From Phycisphaeraceae bacterium (GTDB lineage: Bacteria; Planctomycetota; Phycisphaerae; Phycisphaerales; Phycisphaeraceae): a stretch of DNA of 54,897 nt. The stretch lies in contig JAJDCX010000069.1 of assembly GCA_029260615.1 (NCBI GenBank), positions 1-54,897 of the forward strand. The letters are read 5' to 3'. The notes beneath the pieces are model-generated. The model worked only from the letters and a program-made list of their open reading frames with translations, was not told the origin of the DNA and searched no databases. Of the stretch, positions 26,149 to 34,604 are shown one piece after another; the stretch's first letter is position 1, and every line of letters starts with the position of its first letter. The translations under genes and the position numbers were made by a program.

Positions 26149-27207
26149 ATGATCGTAGTAATGAGGTCGGACGCGACGAAGCAGGAAGTGCAGCACGTAG
26201 TGAAACTGATACGAGACCTGGAACTGACCGAACACATCATCGAAGGCTCGGACCTGACCGTGGTCGCGGTGATCGGCGACGACCGCAAGAAGGACGGCTC
26301 CGTGTTGGAGCAGGCCCCGGGCGTCGACCGGGTCATGAAAGTACTCGCCCCCTACAAGATGGCGGCCAAGGAAACACGCGAAGGCAAGAAGACCCTGGTC
26401 GACATCGGTGGCGGCTGCGTGTTCGGTGGCAAACACGTCCCCGTGATCGCCGGGCCCTGCAGCGTGGAAGATGAAGAAAAAATCATGGTCGCCGCCCGTG
26501 CCGTCAAGGCCGCCGGTGCCCACGCCCTGCGAGGCGGTGCGTTCAAGCCACGCACCAACCCCTACGCCTTCCAGGGCCACGGCGAAGACGGCCTGAAGAT
26601 GCTCGCAGCCGCCCGTGACGAGACCGGCCTGCCCATCGTCACCGAAGTCCTGACGCCAAGCGAAGTCGATCTGGTCAGCAAGTACGCCGACTGCCTACAG
26701 ATCGGCACACGCAACAGCCAGAACTACAAACTCCTCGAAGCCTGTGGCAAGCAGCCCAAGCCGGTCCTCTTCAAACGTGGCATGGCGATGACCCTCGACG
26801 AGTGGCTCCAGGCAAGCGAATACATCCTCGCCAACGGCAATCCAAACGTCATTCTCTGCGAGCGTGGCATCCGTACCTTCGAGGACCACACACGCAACAC
26901 CCTGAGCCTCTCCGTCGTCCCCGAGTTGCAGTTCCGCACGCACCTGCCGATCGTCATCGACCCGTCCCACGGCACGGGCCACGCACGACTCGTCCCCGCC
27001 ATGGCCAAGGCCGCCATCGCCGCCGGCTGCGACGGCCTGGCGATCGAGATGCACCAGGACCCCCAGCACGCCCTGACCGACGGCGCCCAATCCATTACAC
27101 CCGATGTCCTCACCGAGTTGATGGTTAGTCTCCAGCGTGTCGCCCTGGCTGTCGATAAGGAATGTAACCCCGGCTCCCCCTGTGCCGTGGAGGCCGCTGC
27201 CCGGTAG
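26149..27207 (+). CDS. aroF: 3-deoxy-7-phosphoheptulonate (DAHP) synthase, type I-beta
   Basis: The enzyme condenses phosphoenolpyruvate and erythrose 4-phosphate, the first step of the shikimate pathway. The N-terminal 90 residues form the ferredoxin-like regulatory domain seen in Thermotoga-type enzymes (MIVVMRSDATKQEVQHVVK). The barrel has VIAGPCSVEDEEKI, RGGAFKPRTNPYAFQGHG, LQIGTRNSQNYKLLEACGK, KPVLFKRGMAMT and the metal-site region VIDPSHGTGHARLV. AAGGAG lies 7 bases before the ATG. It sits behind the aromatic leader peptide and attenuator and is followed 10 bases on by an acetyltransferase gene. Confidence 0.96.
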   Translation: MIVVMRSDATKQEVQHVVKLIRDLELTEHIIEGSDLTVVAVIGDDRKKDGSVLEQAPGVDRVMKVLAPYKMAAKETREGKKTLVDIGGGCVFGGKHVPVIAGPCSVEDEEKIMVAARAVKAAGAHALRGGAFKPRTNPYAFQGHGEDGLKMLAAARDETGLPIVTEVLTPSEVDLVSKYADCLQIGTRNSQNYKLLEACGKQPKPVLFKRGMAMTLDEWLQASEYILANGNPNVILCERGIRTFEDHTRNTLSLSVVPELQFRTHLPIVIDPSHGTGHARLVPAMAKAAIAAGCDGLAIEMHQDPQHALTDGAQSITPDVLTELMVSLQRVALAVDKECNPGSPCAVEAAAR

Positions 27208-27216
27208 CATGGGGTC

Positions 27217-28371
27217 ATGAGCAGCCAGATCATTCAGCTAAAGGCGGGCGACTTCGACGAAGCCATGGGGTTTCTCAATGAAGTGTTTGGCGAGCATGCG
27301 CCCCACGATTTTGCCCACATGCTCCCGAGCATTTATCAGCCAACCGACGAGCACATGCGTTGCAACTACGCCGTGCGCGATCGCGGCCGACTCGCGGCGA
27401 TTGTGGGTGTGTTCCCGATCGATTGGCGGGTAGGTGGTATCGCGCTAAAGATGGCGGGCGTTGGCGGCGTGTCGGTCCACAAGGACTTCCGGGGCAAGGG
27501 CTACATGAAACTGCTGATGAACCACGCGGTCGATGAGATGCGCCGCGAGGGGATCGACATATCTTATCTCGGCGGCCGGCGTCAGCGCTACGCGTACTTT
27601 GGGTACGAGGTGGGGGGGGGCGATTATCGTCTTTCATTCAACAAGGATAATGTCCGACACACCTTCGCCGACAGAGACGATCAAGTCGTCCTTGAACCGG
27701 CCCATGACGACACATCGACCAACATGCAGATTAAGCAGATGCTCGACGCGTGTGACCTGCATTGTGACAGGCCTGTCGAGACAATCCATCGCTACCTGAA
27801 AAGCTGGTTCGCCGAGCCGATGCTGGCTCGGAGTCGGGACGGCACGATAGTCGGTTATATCTCGTCACACCCGGAGAATCGCCAGATCAACGAGTTGGCC
27901 GCGAGTGACCCGGATACCACGGCTCAGATCATCAGGCAGTGGGTGATTGGATCGGACAAAAATGTCACCCTGAGGATGCTCGGGCCTGTGGGGTCGATCC
28001 TGCACAGGCTCGTTGGGTTCGCCGAGAACGTGACGATTGGGCCGACCGGGAACTGGCGGGTCTTCAACTGGGTTAAACTCGTCGATGCACTTTTGAAAGT
28101 GCAGCACGCCGCCTCGCCGTTGCTGCCCGGCACGGTCGTCGTCGGTGTGGACGATGAGGATCTGCGATTATGTCTCACGGTCGACGAGCAGGGTGCGCGG
28201 TGTGAGTCCTGCGGCGAGCCTGCTGATATATCTGCCGACGCCCTGACGGTTACCCGGTTGCTATTTGGGCCATTGTCGCCGTCGGCGGTCATGCCGATAC
28301 AGAAAAGGGCAACGATCCTCTCGACCTGGTGCCCGCTGCCGCTTGGCATCTCACCGCAAGACAAAGTCTAA
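27217..28371 (+). CDS. GNAT-family acetyltransferase (Eis-like)
   Basis: The N-terminal 150 residues have the acetyl-CoA binding motif of GNAT enzymes (VGGVSVHKDFRGKGYMKLLM) and the following LGGRRQRYAYFGYEVGG, which resembles Eis and related multi-domain N-acetyltransferases. The C-terminal part may include a sterol-carrier-like domain, as in Eis. The substrate is unknown. TAGCAT at 27205-27210, at the very end of the DAHP synthase frame, ends 6 bases before the ATG, so it may have a leaderless promoter of its own. Confidence 0.82.
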   Translation: MSSQIIQLKAGDFDEAMGFLNEVFGEHAPHDFAHMLPSIYQPTDEHMRCNYAVRDRGRLAAIVGVFPIDWRVGGIALKMAGVGGVSVHKDFRGKGYMKLLMNHAVDEMRREGIDISYLGGRRQRYAYFGYEVGGGDYRLSFNKDNVRHTFADRDDQVVLEPAHDDTSTNMQIKQMLDACDLHCDRPVETIHRYLKSWFAEPMLARSRDGTIVGYISSHPENRQINELAASDPDTTAQIIRQWVIGSDKNVTLRMLGPVGSILHRLVGFAENVTIGPTGNWRVFNWVKLVDALLKVQHAASPLLPGTVVVGVDDEDLRLCLTVDEQGARCESCGEPADISADALTVTRLLFGPLSPSAVMPIQKRATILSTWCPLPLGISPQDKV

Positions 28372-29310
28372 TCACGCCTGAACGGTAAGCGCTCTGACCA
28401 CCTCGGCGATCCCCACGGCACCGAGAAGCAGGCTGACCACACCATTGATCGTAAGGAATGCAACGTTGATGTGGTGCCTCTTGGAACGCCAGACCAGCGC
28501 GTGCTCAATGACTAATAACACGATAGCCAGCACGGCCGCTGCCAGGAACCCACCGCTGAACTGTGGACTTGTACGCCACAGCATCAACAGGCAACCAGCC
28601 GCAACGGTATGCAACGCCCGGCTCACCCACAGCGCCTTGCCTACGCCCAACTTCGCAGGCATCGAATACAACCCCAACGACCGGTCATGCTCGACGTCTT
28701 GCAGCGCGTAAATCACATCGAACCCCCCAACCCAGCAAGCCACCATCCCCGCCAGCAACCAAGGCTCCATCACGCCCAGATATTCCGGCTCAATCGCGAT
28801 CACCGCAGCAATCGGGCTCAACGCCAACGCCGTCCCAAGATACACATGACACAACCAGGTAAACCGCTTGCTGTAGCTGTACCCCGCCAGATACGCCAAC
28901 ACCACCGGCGACAAGATCACCGGCCAAGGGTTGCCACGCACAAACCAAAAACCACCCGCCGCCGCAATAAACGCCGCGGCGCAGAACACGGTGGTCACGA
29001 TCACAAACCGCTTATCAAGTTGCCCGCTTGGTAATGCCCGCCCCGCAGTGCGCGGATTACTTGAATCCAATCCCGCATCCGCCAAACGGTTCACCGTCAT
29101 CGCCACCGTCCGTGCCAGGAACATGCACAGCACGATCAATCCAAACTCACTGAAGCCCGGCAGACGTTGGGTTGACCCCGCAGCCAGAAACGTCGCCAGC
29201 AATGCGAACGGCATCGCAAACACCGTGTGGCTCAACTTAATATCCCCAGCGACCGCCGCCAGTTTCCCGGCAAGGGTCTCGATGGGTTTCGCGGGGGGTG
29301 TGACAGTCAA
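28372..29310 (-). CDS. UbiA-family prenyltransferase (MqnP-like)
   Basis: This 312-residue membrane enzyme has the UbiA motifs NRLADAGLDSSNPRTAGR, near the first aspartate-rich site, and DVIYALQDVEHDRSLGLYS at the second. The latter form resembles the prenyltransferase of the futalosine menaquinone route more than 4-hydroxybenzoate prenyltransferase. It overlaps ubiX by four bases, and the pair would act at the prenylation and decarboxylation steps of menaquinone synthesis. That pathway assignment is inference; the other mqn genes are not here. Confidence 0.88.
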   Translation of the reverse strand: MTVTPPAKPIETLAGKLAAVAGDIKLSHTVFAMPFALLATFLAAGSTQRLPGFSEFGLIVLCMFLARTVAMTVNRLADAGLDSSNPRTAGRALPSGQLDKRFVIVTTVFCAAAFIAAAGGFWFVRGNPWPVILSPVVLAYLAGYSYSKRFTWLCHVYLGTALALSPIAAVIAIEPEYLGVMEPWLLAGMVACWVGGFDVIYALQDVEHDRSLGLYSMPAKLGVGKALWVSRALHTVAAGCLLMLWRTSPQFSGGFLAAAVLAIVLLVIEHALVWRSKRHHINVAFLTINGVVSLLLGAVGIAEVVRALTVQA

Positions 29311-29972
29311 CGTGGGCCGGCCTCCGACTCGTCACAACTGGGATCGCTGTCGGGCTTCTGTTCAGACCAGCGCACGTCCAGTGTGTGTCCCACATCCAGC
29401 AGATCAAGGCATCGGCCGACCACATAGTCGATCAGCCCCTCGATTGTTTTGGGCATCATGTAGAACCCAGGGTTTGCCGGCGCGATGATCCCCCCAGCCT
29501 CCGTGACCGCCTGCATGTTGCGGATATCCACCAGCGACAACGGCATCTCCCGATGCACCAGCACCAGACGGCGTCGCTCCTTGAGCGTGACCAGTGCCGC
29601 GCGGTGCAGCAGGTTCTGCGCTAAACCGTTAGCGATGCAGCCCAGCGTGTTAGAAGTGCAGGGGATCACGATCATCCCATCATGACGAAACGAACCGGAC
29701 GCGATCGACGCCCCGACGTCGCGGTAGTTATGCAGGATCAGGTTATCAGGTGGGGGGGCTGACCCGTCTTTGCCCTGTGAAAGCCCAGCAAACGCCGCCA
29801 GGTCCACGCCCTCCATCCCCAGCTCGTCGTGCAGCAGACGTTGCCCAAGCGGTGAGATCACCAGGTGCGTTTCGACCCCAGCCGCAAGCAGCAGGCCGAT
29901 CATCCGCTGCGCATACACCGCGCCGCTGGCTCCGGTGATCCCGACAATGATCCGTTTTCTCTGCTTATCCAC
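29307..29972 (-). CDS. ubiX: Flavin prenyltransferase UbiX
   Basis: UbiX makes the prenylated flavin cofactor used by UbiD-type decarboxylases. The 221-residue protein shows IIVGITGASGAVYAQRMIGL at the N-terminus, GSFRHDGMIVIPCTSNTLG, RRRLVLVHREMPLSLVDIRN, and GGIIAPANPGFYMMPKTIE near the C-terminus. The start is a GTG with AGAGGA five to ten bases upstream. It is followed by the overlapping UbiA-type gene. Confidence 0.95.
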   Translation of the reverse strand: MDKQRKRIIVGITGASGAVYAQRMIGLLLAAGVETHLVISPLGQRLLHDELGMEGVDLAAFAGLSQGKDGSAPPPDNLILHNYRDVGASIASGSFRHDGMIVIPCTSNTLGCIANGLAQNLLHRAALVTLKERRRLVLVHREMPLSLVDIRNMQAVTEAGGIIAPANPGFYMMPKTIEGLIDYVVGRCLDLLDVGHTLDVRWSEQKPDSDPSCDESEAGPR

Positions 29973-30057
29973 TGCGTATCCTCTTTGGCGAACCGGTCAT
30001 AGTAGGTGACGCCGGTGCCTCGGTCACCCTAAGTCACCCAGGTTAGTCCCCGACCGC

Positions 30058-30843
30058 TCAGTGTGCTGACCCATTGAGCTCTGCCTGCACCACCAGGCCC
30101 ACGCCCTGATCGTCCACCACAAGCCCGATGATCCGTGCGCGTCGGCTGCCATCGATCGGCAGGACTGGGTCGAACGGCCTCTGACCCAGCAACACCGCCA
30201 TCGCTTGGGAGTCATCGCCCCCCGAACCTGGCAACTGCTTAAGTACACTCCCCGTCGGCAACGGCAACCGCCCCCCACGCACACCATCAATCGACAACGT
30301 CGCCCGCCCATCATCCAAAAATTCTAGCGACATCAACACGCTGAAGACCTGGTCGACCTCCTCGTTGCGGTAGCGAAATGCCACGACCAGCCGCCCGGAG
30401 TCCGACGCGAGCATCGGCCCACTTAGCCCCGCAGGCAATTGCCTTTTCTGATTGACCAGCCAGTCGTCCAGCCGCTTCGCCAACCAGGCATTTGCCTCGT
30501 CAAAACTTAGCCGGATCGTCCTTACGCCCAGCACGCCCTCGCCCACCGGCCGCCATTGGCCTGAACCACCCGACTGATACCCCCGCGAGGATGACAACTC
30601 CGAAAGAACACGGTTAAACGCCCGGTCCGCAAGGCCGTCTAGTTTTACCTCACTTGTGTATTGAATAAACGCCTCGTTCCGTATCCAGTACCCCGGCTCA
30701 GTCAGCCACAGATGCCGCCCGACACCCACAGCCAAAAGCGTCACAATCACCACGACCATCACCGCGATCACGCAACCAAACCGTCGCCGCGCACGTCTGG
30801 CGGGTTTGCTAGTTCCGAAAGGTGTCGGGTCAGTGGTCATGCA
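30058..30843 (-). CDS. Membrane-anchored protein of unknown function
   Basis: The 261-residue protein has a basic N-terminus (KPARRARRRFG) and one transmembrane helix (about residues 25-47, VIAVMVVVIVTLLAVGVG). A 210-residue extracytoplasmic domain follows, with VRTIRLSFDEANAWLAKRL and LPAGLSGPMLASDSGRLVVA. Proteins of this shape, a signal anchor followed by a lipid-binding-like beta domain, recur in planctomycetes, but I cannot name a family. The ATG at 30843 is preferred; reading can extend upstream to 31002, where it would run into the preceding gene. Confidence 0.65.
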   Translation of the reverse strand, partial: CMTTDPTPFGTSKPARRARRRFGCVIAVMVVVIVTLLAVGVGRHLWLTEPGYWIRNEAFIQYTSEVKLDGLADRAFNRVLSELSSSRGYQSGGSGQWRPVGEGVLGVRTIRLSFDEANAWLAKRLDDWLVNQKRQLPAGLSGPMLASDSGRLVVAFRYRNEEVDQVFSVLMSLEFLDDGRATLSIDGVRGGRLPLPTGSVLKQLPGSGGDDSQAMAVLLGQRPFDPVLPIDGSRRARIIGLVVDDQGVGLVVQAELNGSAH

Positions 30844-30901
30844 ACGGCCTGGGTTGAGGGTCGTGTGGTTGAGATTCTGTGTCAAAGTGATACGCGGTCC
30901 G

Positions 30902-31585
30902 CTACACAACCGTTCTCGCAGCCTCGGCAAGCCGTTGATGCAGCAGCTCGTGGTCGGGGAATATTCGCAACCTGACCTCGAGTTCGAGGACCAAAGCTCC
31001 ACCGCTTAATGAATCGTCTGTGGATCGTAATGCCGCATCGCCTAACTGCTCGGTGGCATGAAGGAACCACTGCGCCGGGTCTTCGTTGGGGGAAGCGGGG
31101 GAGTCGTGGGAACCGGGGGAGTCGGGGGAACCGGGGGTAGGTGCCTGAACTTCGCAACTAATCTCTGGCCCGTCGTATGACCGAAGCGTCCAAGTTTCCG
31201 CATCGGGTGCGTTGTCGGCGAACAGTATCTCAATAAACTTCTTCTCATCGTAGGCACGATCAGCTAGCGACTTGGCGTCCTTGGCGGTGTGTGGGTGCGT
31301 TAGCACGATGCACCCCGCCCGCTGCCCGGTGAGCCATCGGCCAACATCAAACCCAGGCTCCGCGGTACCCAGCAAAATGTCACCCTGCGCCGCGATCATC
31401 CGCCGTTGACGCCGAGCCTCCTGCAACGGCATCAGCACACGGGCGTAATAGCCAAATCGCTTCACACCCCTCGCCTCGGCCAACGCCTCCAGGCACAACA
31501 CCTCGCAGCCCAGGTAGTCCATGTCCGCAAGTGCCTGGCTGGCCCGGCCCATGATGCCGTCGAGCTTCTCAATCGTCTCGTTCAT
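30902..31585 (-). CDS. Hypothetical cytoplasmic protein
   Basis: This 227-residue protein begins MNETIEKLDGIMGRASQALA and has a helical N-terminus with short TPR-like character (YLGCEVLCLEALAEARGVKR). A possible alpha/beta middle follows (GCIVLTHPHTAKDAKSLADR), then a serine/proline-rich linker of imperfect PGSPDSPGSHDSP repeats. The C-terminal section ends HELLHQRLAEAART. TACAAT at 31592-31597 ends 6 bases before the ATG. I do not recognise a family. It lies upstream of the membrane-anchored protein in the same direction. Confidence 0.65.
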   Translation of the reverse strand: MNETIEKLDGIMGRASQALADMDYLGCEVLCLEALAEARGVKRFGYYARVLMPLQEARRQRRMIAAQGDILLGTAEPGFDVGRWLTGQRAGCIVLTHPHTAKDAKSLADRAYDEKKFIEILFADNAPDAETWTLRSYDGPEISCEVQAPTPGSPDSPGSHDSPASPNEDPAQWFLHATEQLGDAALRSTDDSLSGGALVLELEVRLRIFPDHELLHQRLAEAARTVV

Positions 31586-31633
31586 ACCCTGATTGTAGCG
31601 GCTGCGACGGATCGCGGCGGTCCATCGGAAACG

Positions 31634-32620
31634 TCAACCCAGTAAGATCACCAGCACCGGCAGTGGCACCAGCACGAACAACGCCGTGTTCACCAGCCAC
31701 AGCGTGCTGGCCATCCGCCCATCCAGGTGGAACAGGTTCGCAATCATCACGCTCTGGATAGCTATCGGCATAAAGGCCTCGACCACCACCACTCGCTGCC
31801 CCAACACCGCCAACGGGACGGGTGTCAGATTCACCAACGCCAGCACACCCACTGACAACAGCGGAATCCCCGCAAATTTCACCAACGCCAGCAGCGCGTG
31901 TTCACGCAGATACATCCGCGCATCACCCAGCCTTAGCCGCAGCCCGATACCGAAGTACCCCCCGAACCCGCCTAAGTAAAACAGCACATCGATCACATGG
32001 TATTCATCCAGCGCGACAGGGAACGGCACGCCCGCATACGCCAGCACCACCCCGACGATTGCGCAATGGACCATCAACGCCCGCAGGTCAAAGAAGCTGG
32101 TGACGATCAGTTTCGTGATCGACTGGTCATCGCCGTGCTGCCCGCCGAAGTGCCGGGCCAGCGGGTACATCATCAGCACCCCCGCCATCGCCATCAGGTT
32201 CACCTGCGCCACCGCGTAAGCCAGCGCCGCTTCGCCCTGCCCAGCCGGGCTATTCAGCAGTGTGTAACACAGGTACGCGCCAAGCGTGAACCCCAGGTTC
32301 CCAAGCCCCGCCGCCGTGGCGATCACACCGGTCTGTTTGTTGTTACAACCCATCCGCCGAGCAATAGGGACCACCGCGAACGCCGGGACCGCCACCAGCA
32401 ACGGCTCGATCACAACCAGCCACAGGTTCGCACTCAACGGCGGCAGCCTCCAAACACTCAGCAAAGACACCGCCCCCCAGACAAAACTGACTGTGACAAA
32501 ATGGATCGGCCTAGCCGCGTGTTCCCCCAGCAGCTTCCGCCGACGTGCGCCGTAACCCGCCGCCAGGCACAACGCATTGAAAACACAGAAAGCCGTGAAT
32601 TGAAGGGTACGCGGGTCCAT
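31634..32620 (-). CDS. AEC-family permease
   Basis: A 328-residue transporter with about ten transmembrane helices in two similar halves. The first half includes FCVFNALCLAAGYGARRRK and an internal AGLGNLGFTLGAYLCY. The second includes RMYLREHALLALVKFAGIPL and MPIAIQSVMIANLFHLD. The layout fits auxin-efflux-carrier/malate-permease-like proteins. Substrate is unknown. It follows aspartate kinase in the same direction with a 78-base gap. Confidence 0.78.
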   Translation of the reverse strand: MDPRTLQFTAFCVFNALCLAAGYGARRRKLLGEHAARPIHFVTVSFVWGAVSLLSVWRLPPLSANLWLVVIEPLLVAVPAFAVVPIARRMGCNNKQTGVIATAAGLGNLGFTLGAYLCYTLLNSPAGQGEAALAYAVAQVNLMAMAGVLMMYPLARHFGGQHGDDQSITKLIVTSFFDLRALMVHCAIVGVVLAYAGVPFPVALDEYHVIDVLFYLGGFGGYFGIGLRLRLGDARMYLREHALLALVKFAGIPLLSVGVLALVNLTPVPLAVLGQRVVVVEAFMPIAIQSVMIANLFHLDGRMASTLWLVNTALFVLVPLPVLVILLG

Positions 32621-32698
32621 TGTTTAGATGTTCAGCGTGTTGAGAAACAGCTATGAGAGATATCGGCGAGCCCGTTGTGAAATCGCATGGCCACGACT

Positions 32699-34027
32699 TC
32701 ACCCAACGAACGTCTTATAGATCGCCCGCATCGCCGTCTCGAAGTCTTCGGCGTGGATGCCCACGATGATGTTCAACTCACTTGAGCCCTGATCGATCAT
32801 ACGGATGTTGACCTTCGCCTGGGACAACGCCTCAAACAGCTTCGCCGCCATGCCCGGGATGTGCGACATCCCCCGGCCGACCGTCGCGATCAGGGCCATG
32901 CTGGGTGACGCCTCGATCGAATCCGGATGCACCTCGACCCGCAGGCCTTCAAGCACGTCGTCAAGCTTGCCGTTGATCTGGCTGTCCGCAACCACCAGCG
33001 ACATCGTGTCGATCCCCGATGGCATGTGCTCGAAACTCACGCCGTGGTCTTCCAGAACGCCCAGCACACGTCGGCCAAACCCGATCTGCGAATTCATCAT
33101 CGCCTTCTCAATCGCGATGACCGTAAAGTCCTTACGGCCAGCGATCCCCGTGATCGTCCCCGTGTGTTTCTCCGACCCATTGCCCGGCACGATCATCGTC
33201 CCAGGGTCGTCGCTACGGTTCGTGTTGCGGATGTTCACCGGGATACCCGCGTGGCGCACGGGAAAAATTGCCTCGTCGTGCAGCACCGTGGCACCCATGT
33301 ACGCAAGCTCGCGCAGCTCACGGTACGTCAGCGACTGAATCGTCTTGGGACTATCAACTATGCGCGGGTCCGCCATCAACAGCCCCGACACGTCCGTCCA
33401 GTTCTCATACAACGACGCGCCCACACCCCGCGCCAGCACCGCGCCGGTGATATCCGACCCGCCCCGGCTAAAGGTCTTGACCGACCCATCAGGCAGGCTG
33501 CCATAAAACCCAGGCACGACCGCGAGCTTCACGCCCTTGAGCTTCTCGCAGATCACACGGTAGGTTTTGTCTTCATCGAACCGGCCGCGCTCATCGAAAT
33601 GAATCAACTCCGCCGCGTCGAAAAACTCCGCACCCAAAAACTCGGCGATAATCAGCCCATTGAGAAACTCCCCCCGGCTTGCGGCGTAATCAGCGTCACC
33701 CCCATCGCGCGCGATCGAGGCGATGGCTTCTTTGACCTCGTTAAGGTGCCGGTCCAGCCCCGGATCAACACCCAGGCCCTTAGCGATGTCGTGGTACCTC
33801 TGAGCGATCAGCGTAAACACCTCGGCAAACGCGATCCCTTGCCGGGCATGTTCATGGCAGAGGTACAAGAGGTCCGTGACCTTCTGGTCATCACTGGACC
33901 GCTTGCCCGGGGCGGAGGGGACCACGATCCGGCGGTCGGCATCCGCCGCAACAATCGCCTTGACCTTGCGGATCATCTCCGCATCGGCCACCGATGTCCC
34001 GCCGAATTTACTGACTTTACACTGCAT
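32699..34027 (-). CDS. lysC: Aspartate kinase
   Basis: The enzyme phosphorylates aspartate as the entry to lysine, threonine and methionine synthesis. The 442-residue protein starts with the kinase signature KFGGTSVADAEMIRKV, has the catalytic-region SRGGSDITGAVLARGVGA and ENWTDVSGLLMADPRIV, and ends with two ACT domains (FTVIAIEKAMMNSQIGFGRR; MALIATVGRGMSHIPGM). It is monofunctional. GAGG lies about ten bases before the ATG, and TACAAT farther upstream on the minus strand could be its -10. Confidence 0.95.
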   Translation of the reverse strand: MQCKVSKFGGTSVADAEMIRKVKAIVAADADRRIVVPSAPGKRSSDDQKVTDLLYLCHEHARQGIAFAEVFTLIAQRYHDIAKGLGVDPGLDRHLNEVKEAIASIARDGGDADYAASRGEFLNGLIIAEFLGAEFFDAAELIHFDERGRFDEDKTYRVICEKLKGVKLAVVPGFYGSLPDGSVKTFSRGGSDITGAVLARGVGASLYENWTDVSGLLMADPRIVDSPKTIQSLTYRELRELAYMGATVLHDEAIFPVRHAGIPVNIRNTNRSDDPGTMIVPGNGSEKHTGTITGIAGRKDFTVIAIEKAMMNSQIGFGRRVLGVLEDHGVSFEHMPSGIDTMSLVVADSQINGKLDDVLEGLRVEVHPDSIEASPSMALIATVGRGMSHIPGMAAKLFEALSQAKVNIRMIDQGSSELNIIVGIHAEDFETAMRAIYKTFVG

Positions 34028-34218
34028 CTCTGGTCTACCTCATCGTCGGCCGGTTTACTTCTGAGTCCAAAAGAGGGATTGTAACGCCTAGCCGCCAACC
34101 CGGCACCCGCAGTGCCCATACGCCGACCTGCTCCCAGCCCAATGACCAGCCCCTTGCCTCCACCCTCGCGTCACCACTCGACAACCACCGATTCAACCCT
34201 ATACTGACGGCCACCCAC

Positions 34219-34304
34219 GCCCGGGTGGCGGAACTGGCAGACGCGCCGCGTTGAGGTCGCGGTGGAGGTTAAACTCCTTGGAGGTTCGAATCCTCTCCCG
34301 GGCA
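34219..34304 (+). tRNA. tRNA-Leu (anticodon GAG)
   Basis: The 86-base sequence has paired acceptor ends GCCCGGG and CCCGGGC with discriminator A, a type II long variable arm, and the T-arm GGTTCGAATCC. The anticodon loop TTGAGGT gives anticodon GAG, reading leucine CUC/CUU. CCA is not encoded. Confidence 0.95.
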
Positions 34305-34307
34305 CTT

Positions 34308-34332
34308 AGCTCTCTTTTAGTGAGCTTTTTTT
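34308..34332 (+). terminator. Terminator after tRNA-Leu
   Basis: AGCTC and GAGCT form a short stem around a nine-base loop, followed by a run of seven T residues, four bases after the tRNA 3' end. Confidence 0.7.
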
Positions 34333-34534
34333 ATGCGTAAATACTGTACTATACGCAGTTTGCGGCAATTCAAATTTGACTGTTATATACTGCAATCAGC
34401 CGCTACGTTGATCGACTGCCTGATTACGGCTTTAGCCCATCGCTATATCTATGGTTATGATTGCAGTGCGTGAGCGACGATTCTAGTGGTCGGGTAATCG
34501 ATTTCTTACTTGACCAGGGCTATCACGAAGAGAC
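34333..34534. other. Non-coding, AT-richer spacer
   Basis: About 200 bases between the tRNA terminator and the terminator of the metalloprotease gene. It is visibly richer in A and T than the flanks. I see no coding frame, no tRNA 3'-end copy that would mark an attachment site, and no clear promoter. Confidence 0.5.
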
Positions 34535-34565
34535 AAAGCCGACCCCCTTTTGAAGGGCCGACTTT
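34535..34565 (-). terminator. Terminator of the PEP-CTERM metalloprotease gene
   Basis: Read on the minus strand, AAAGTCGGCCCTT and AGGGGGTCGGCTTT form an 11-bp stem with two G-U pairs around a short loop, 39 bases after the stop codon. The pairing is better on the minus than on the plus strand. Confidence 0.55.
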
Positions 34566-34604
34566 AACCCTGCCAGTTCTGTTCTTAAGTTAGATCAGGG
34601 ATGA

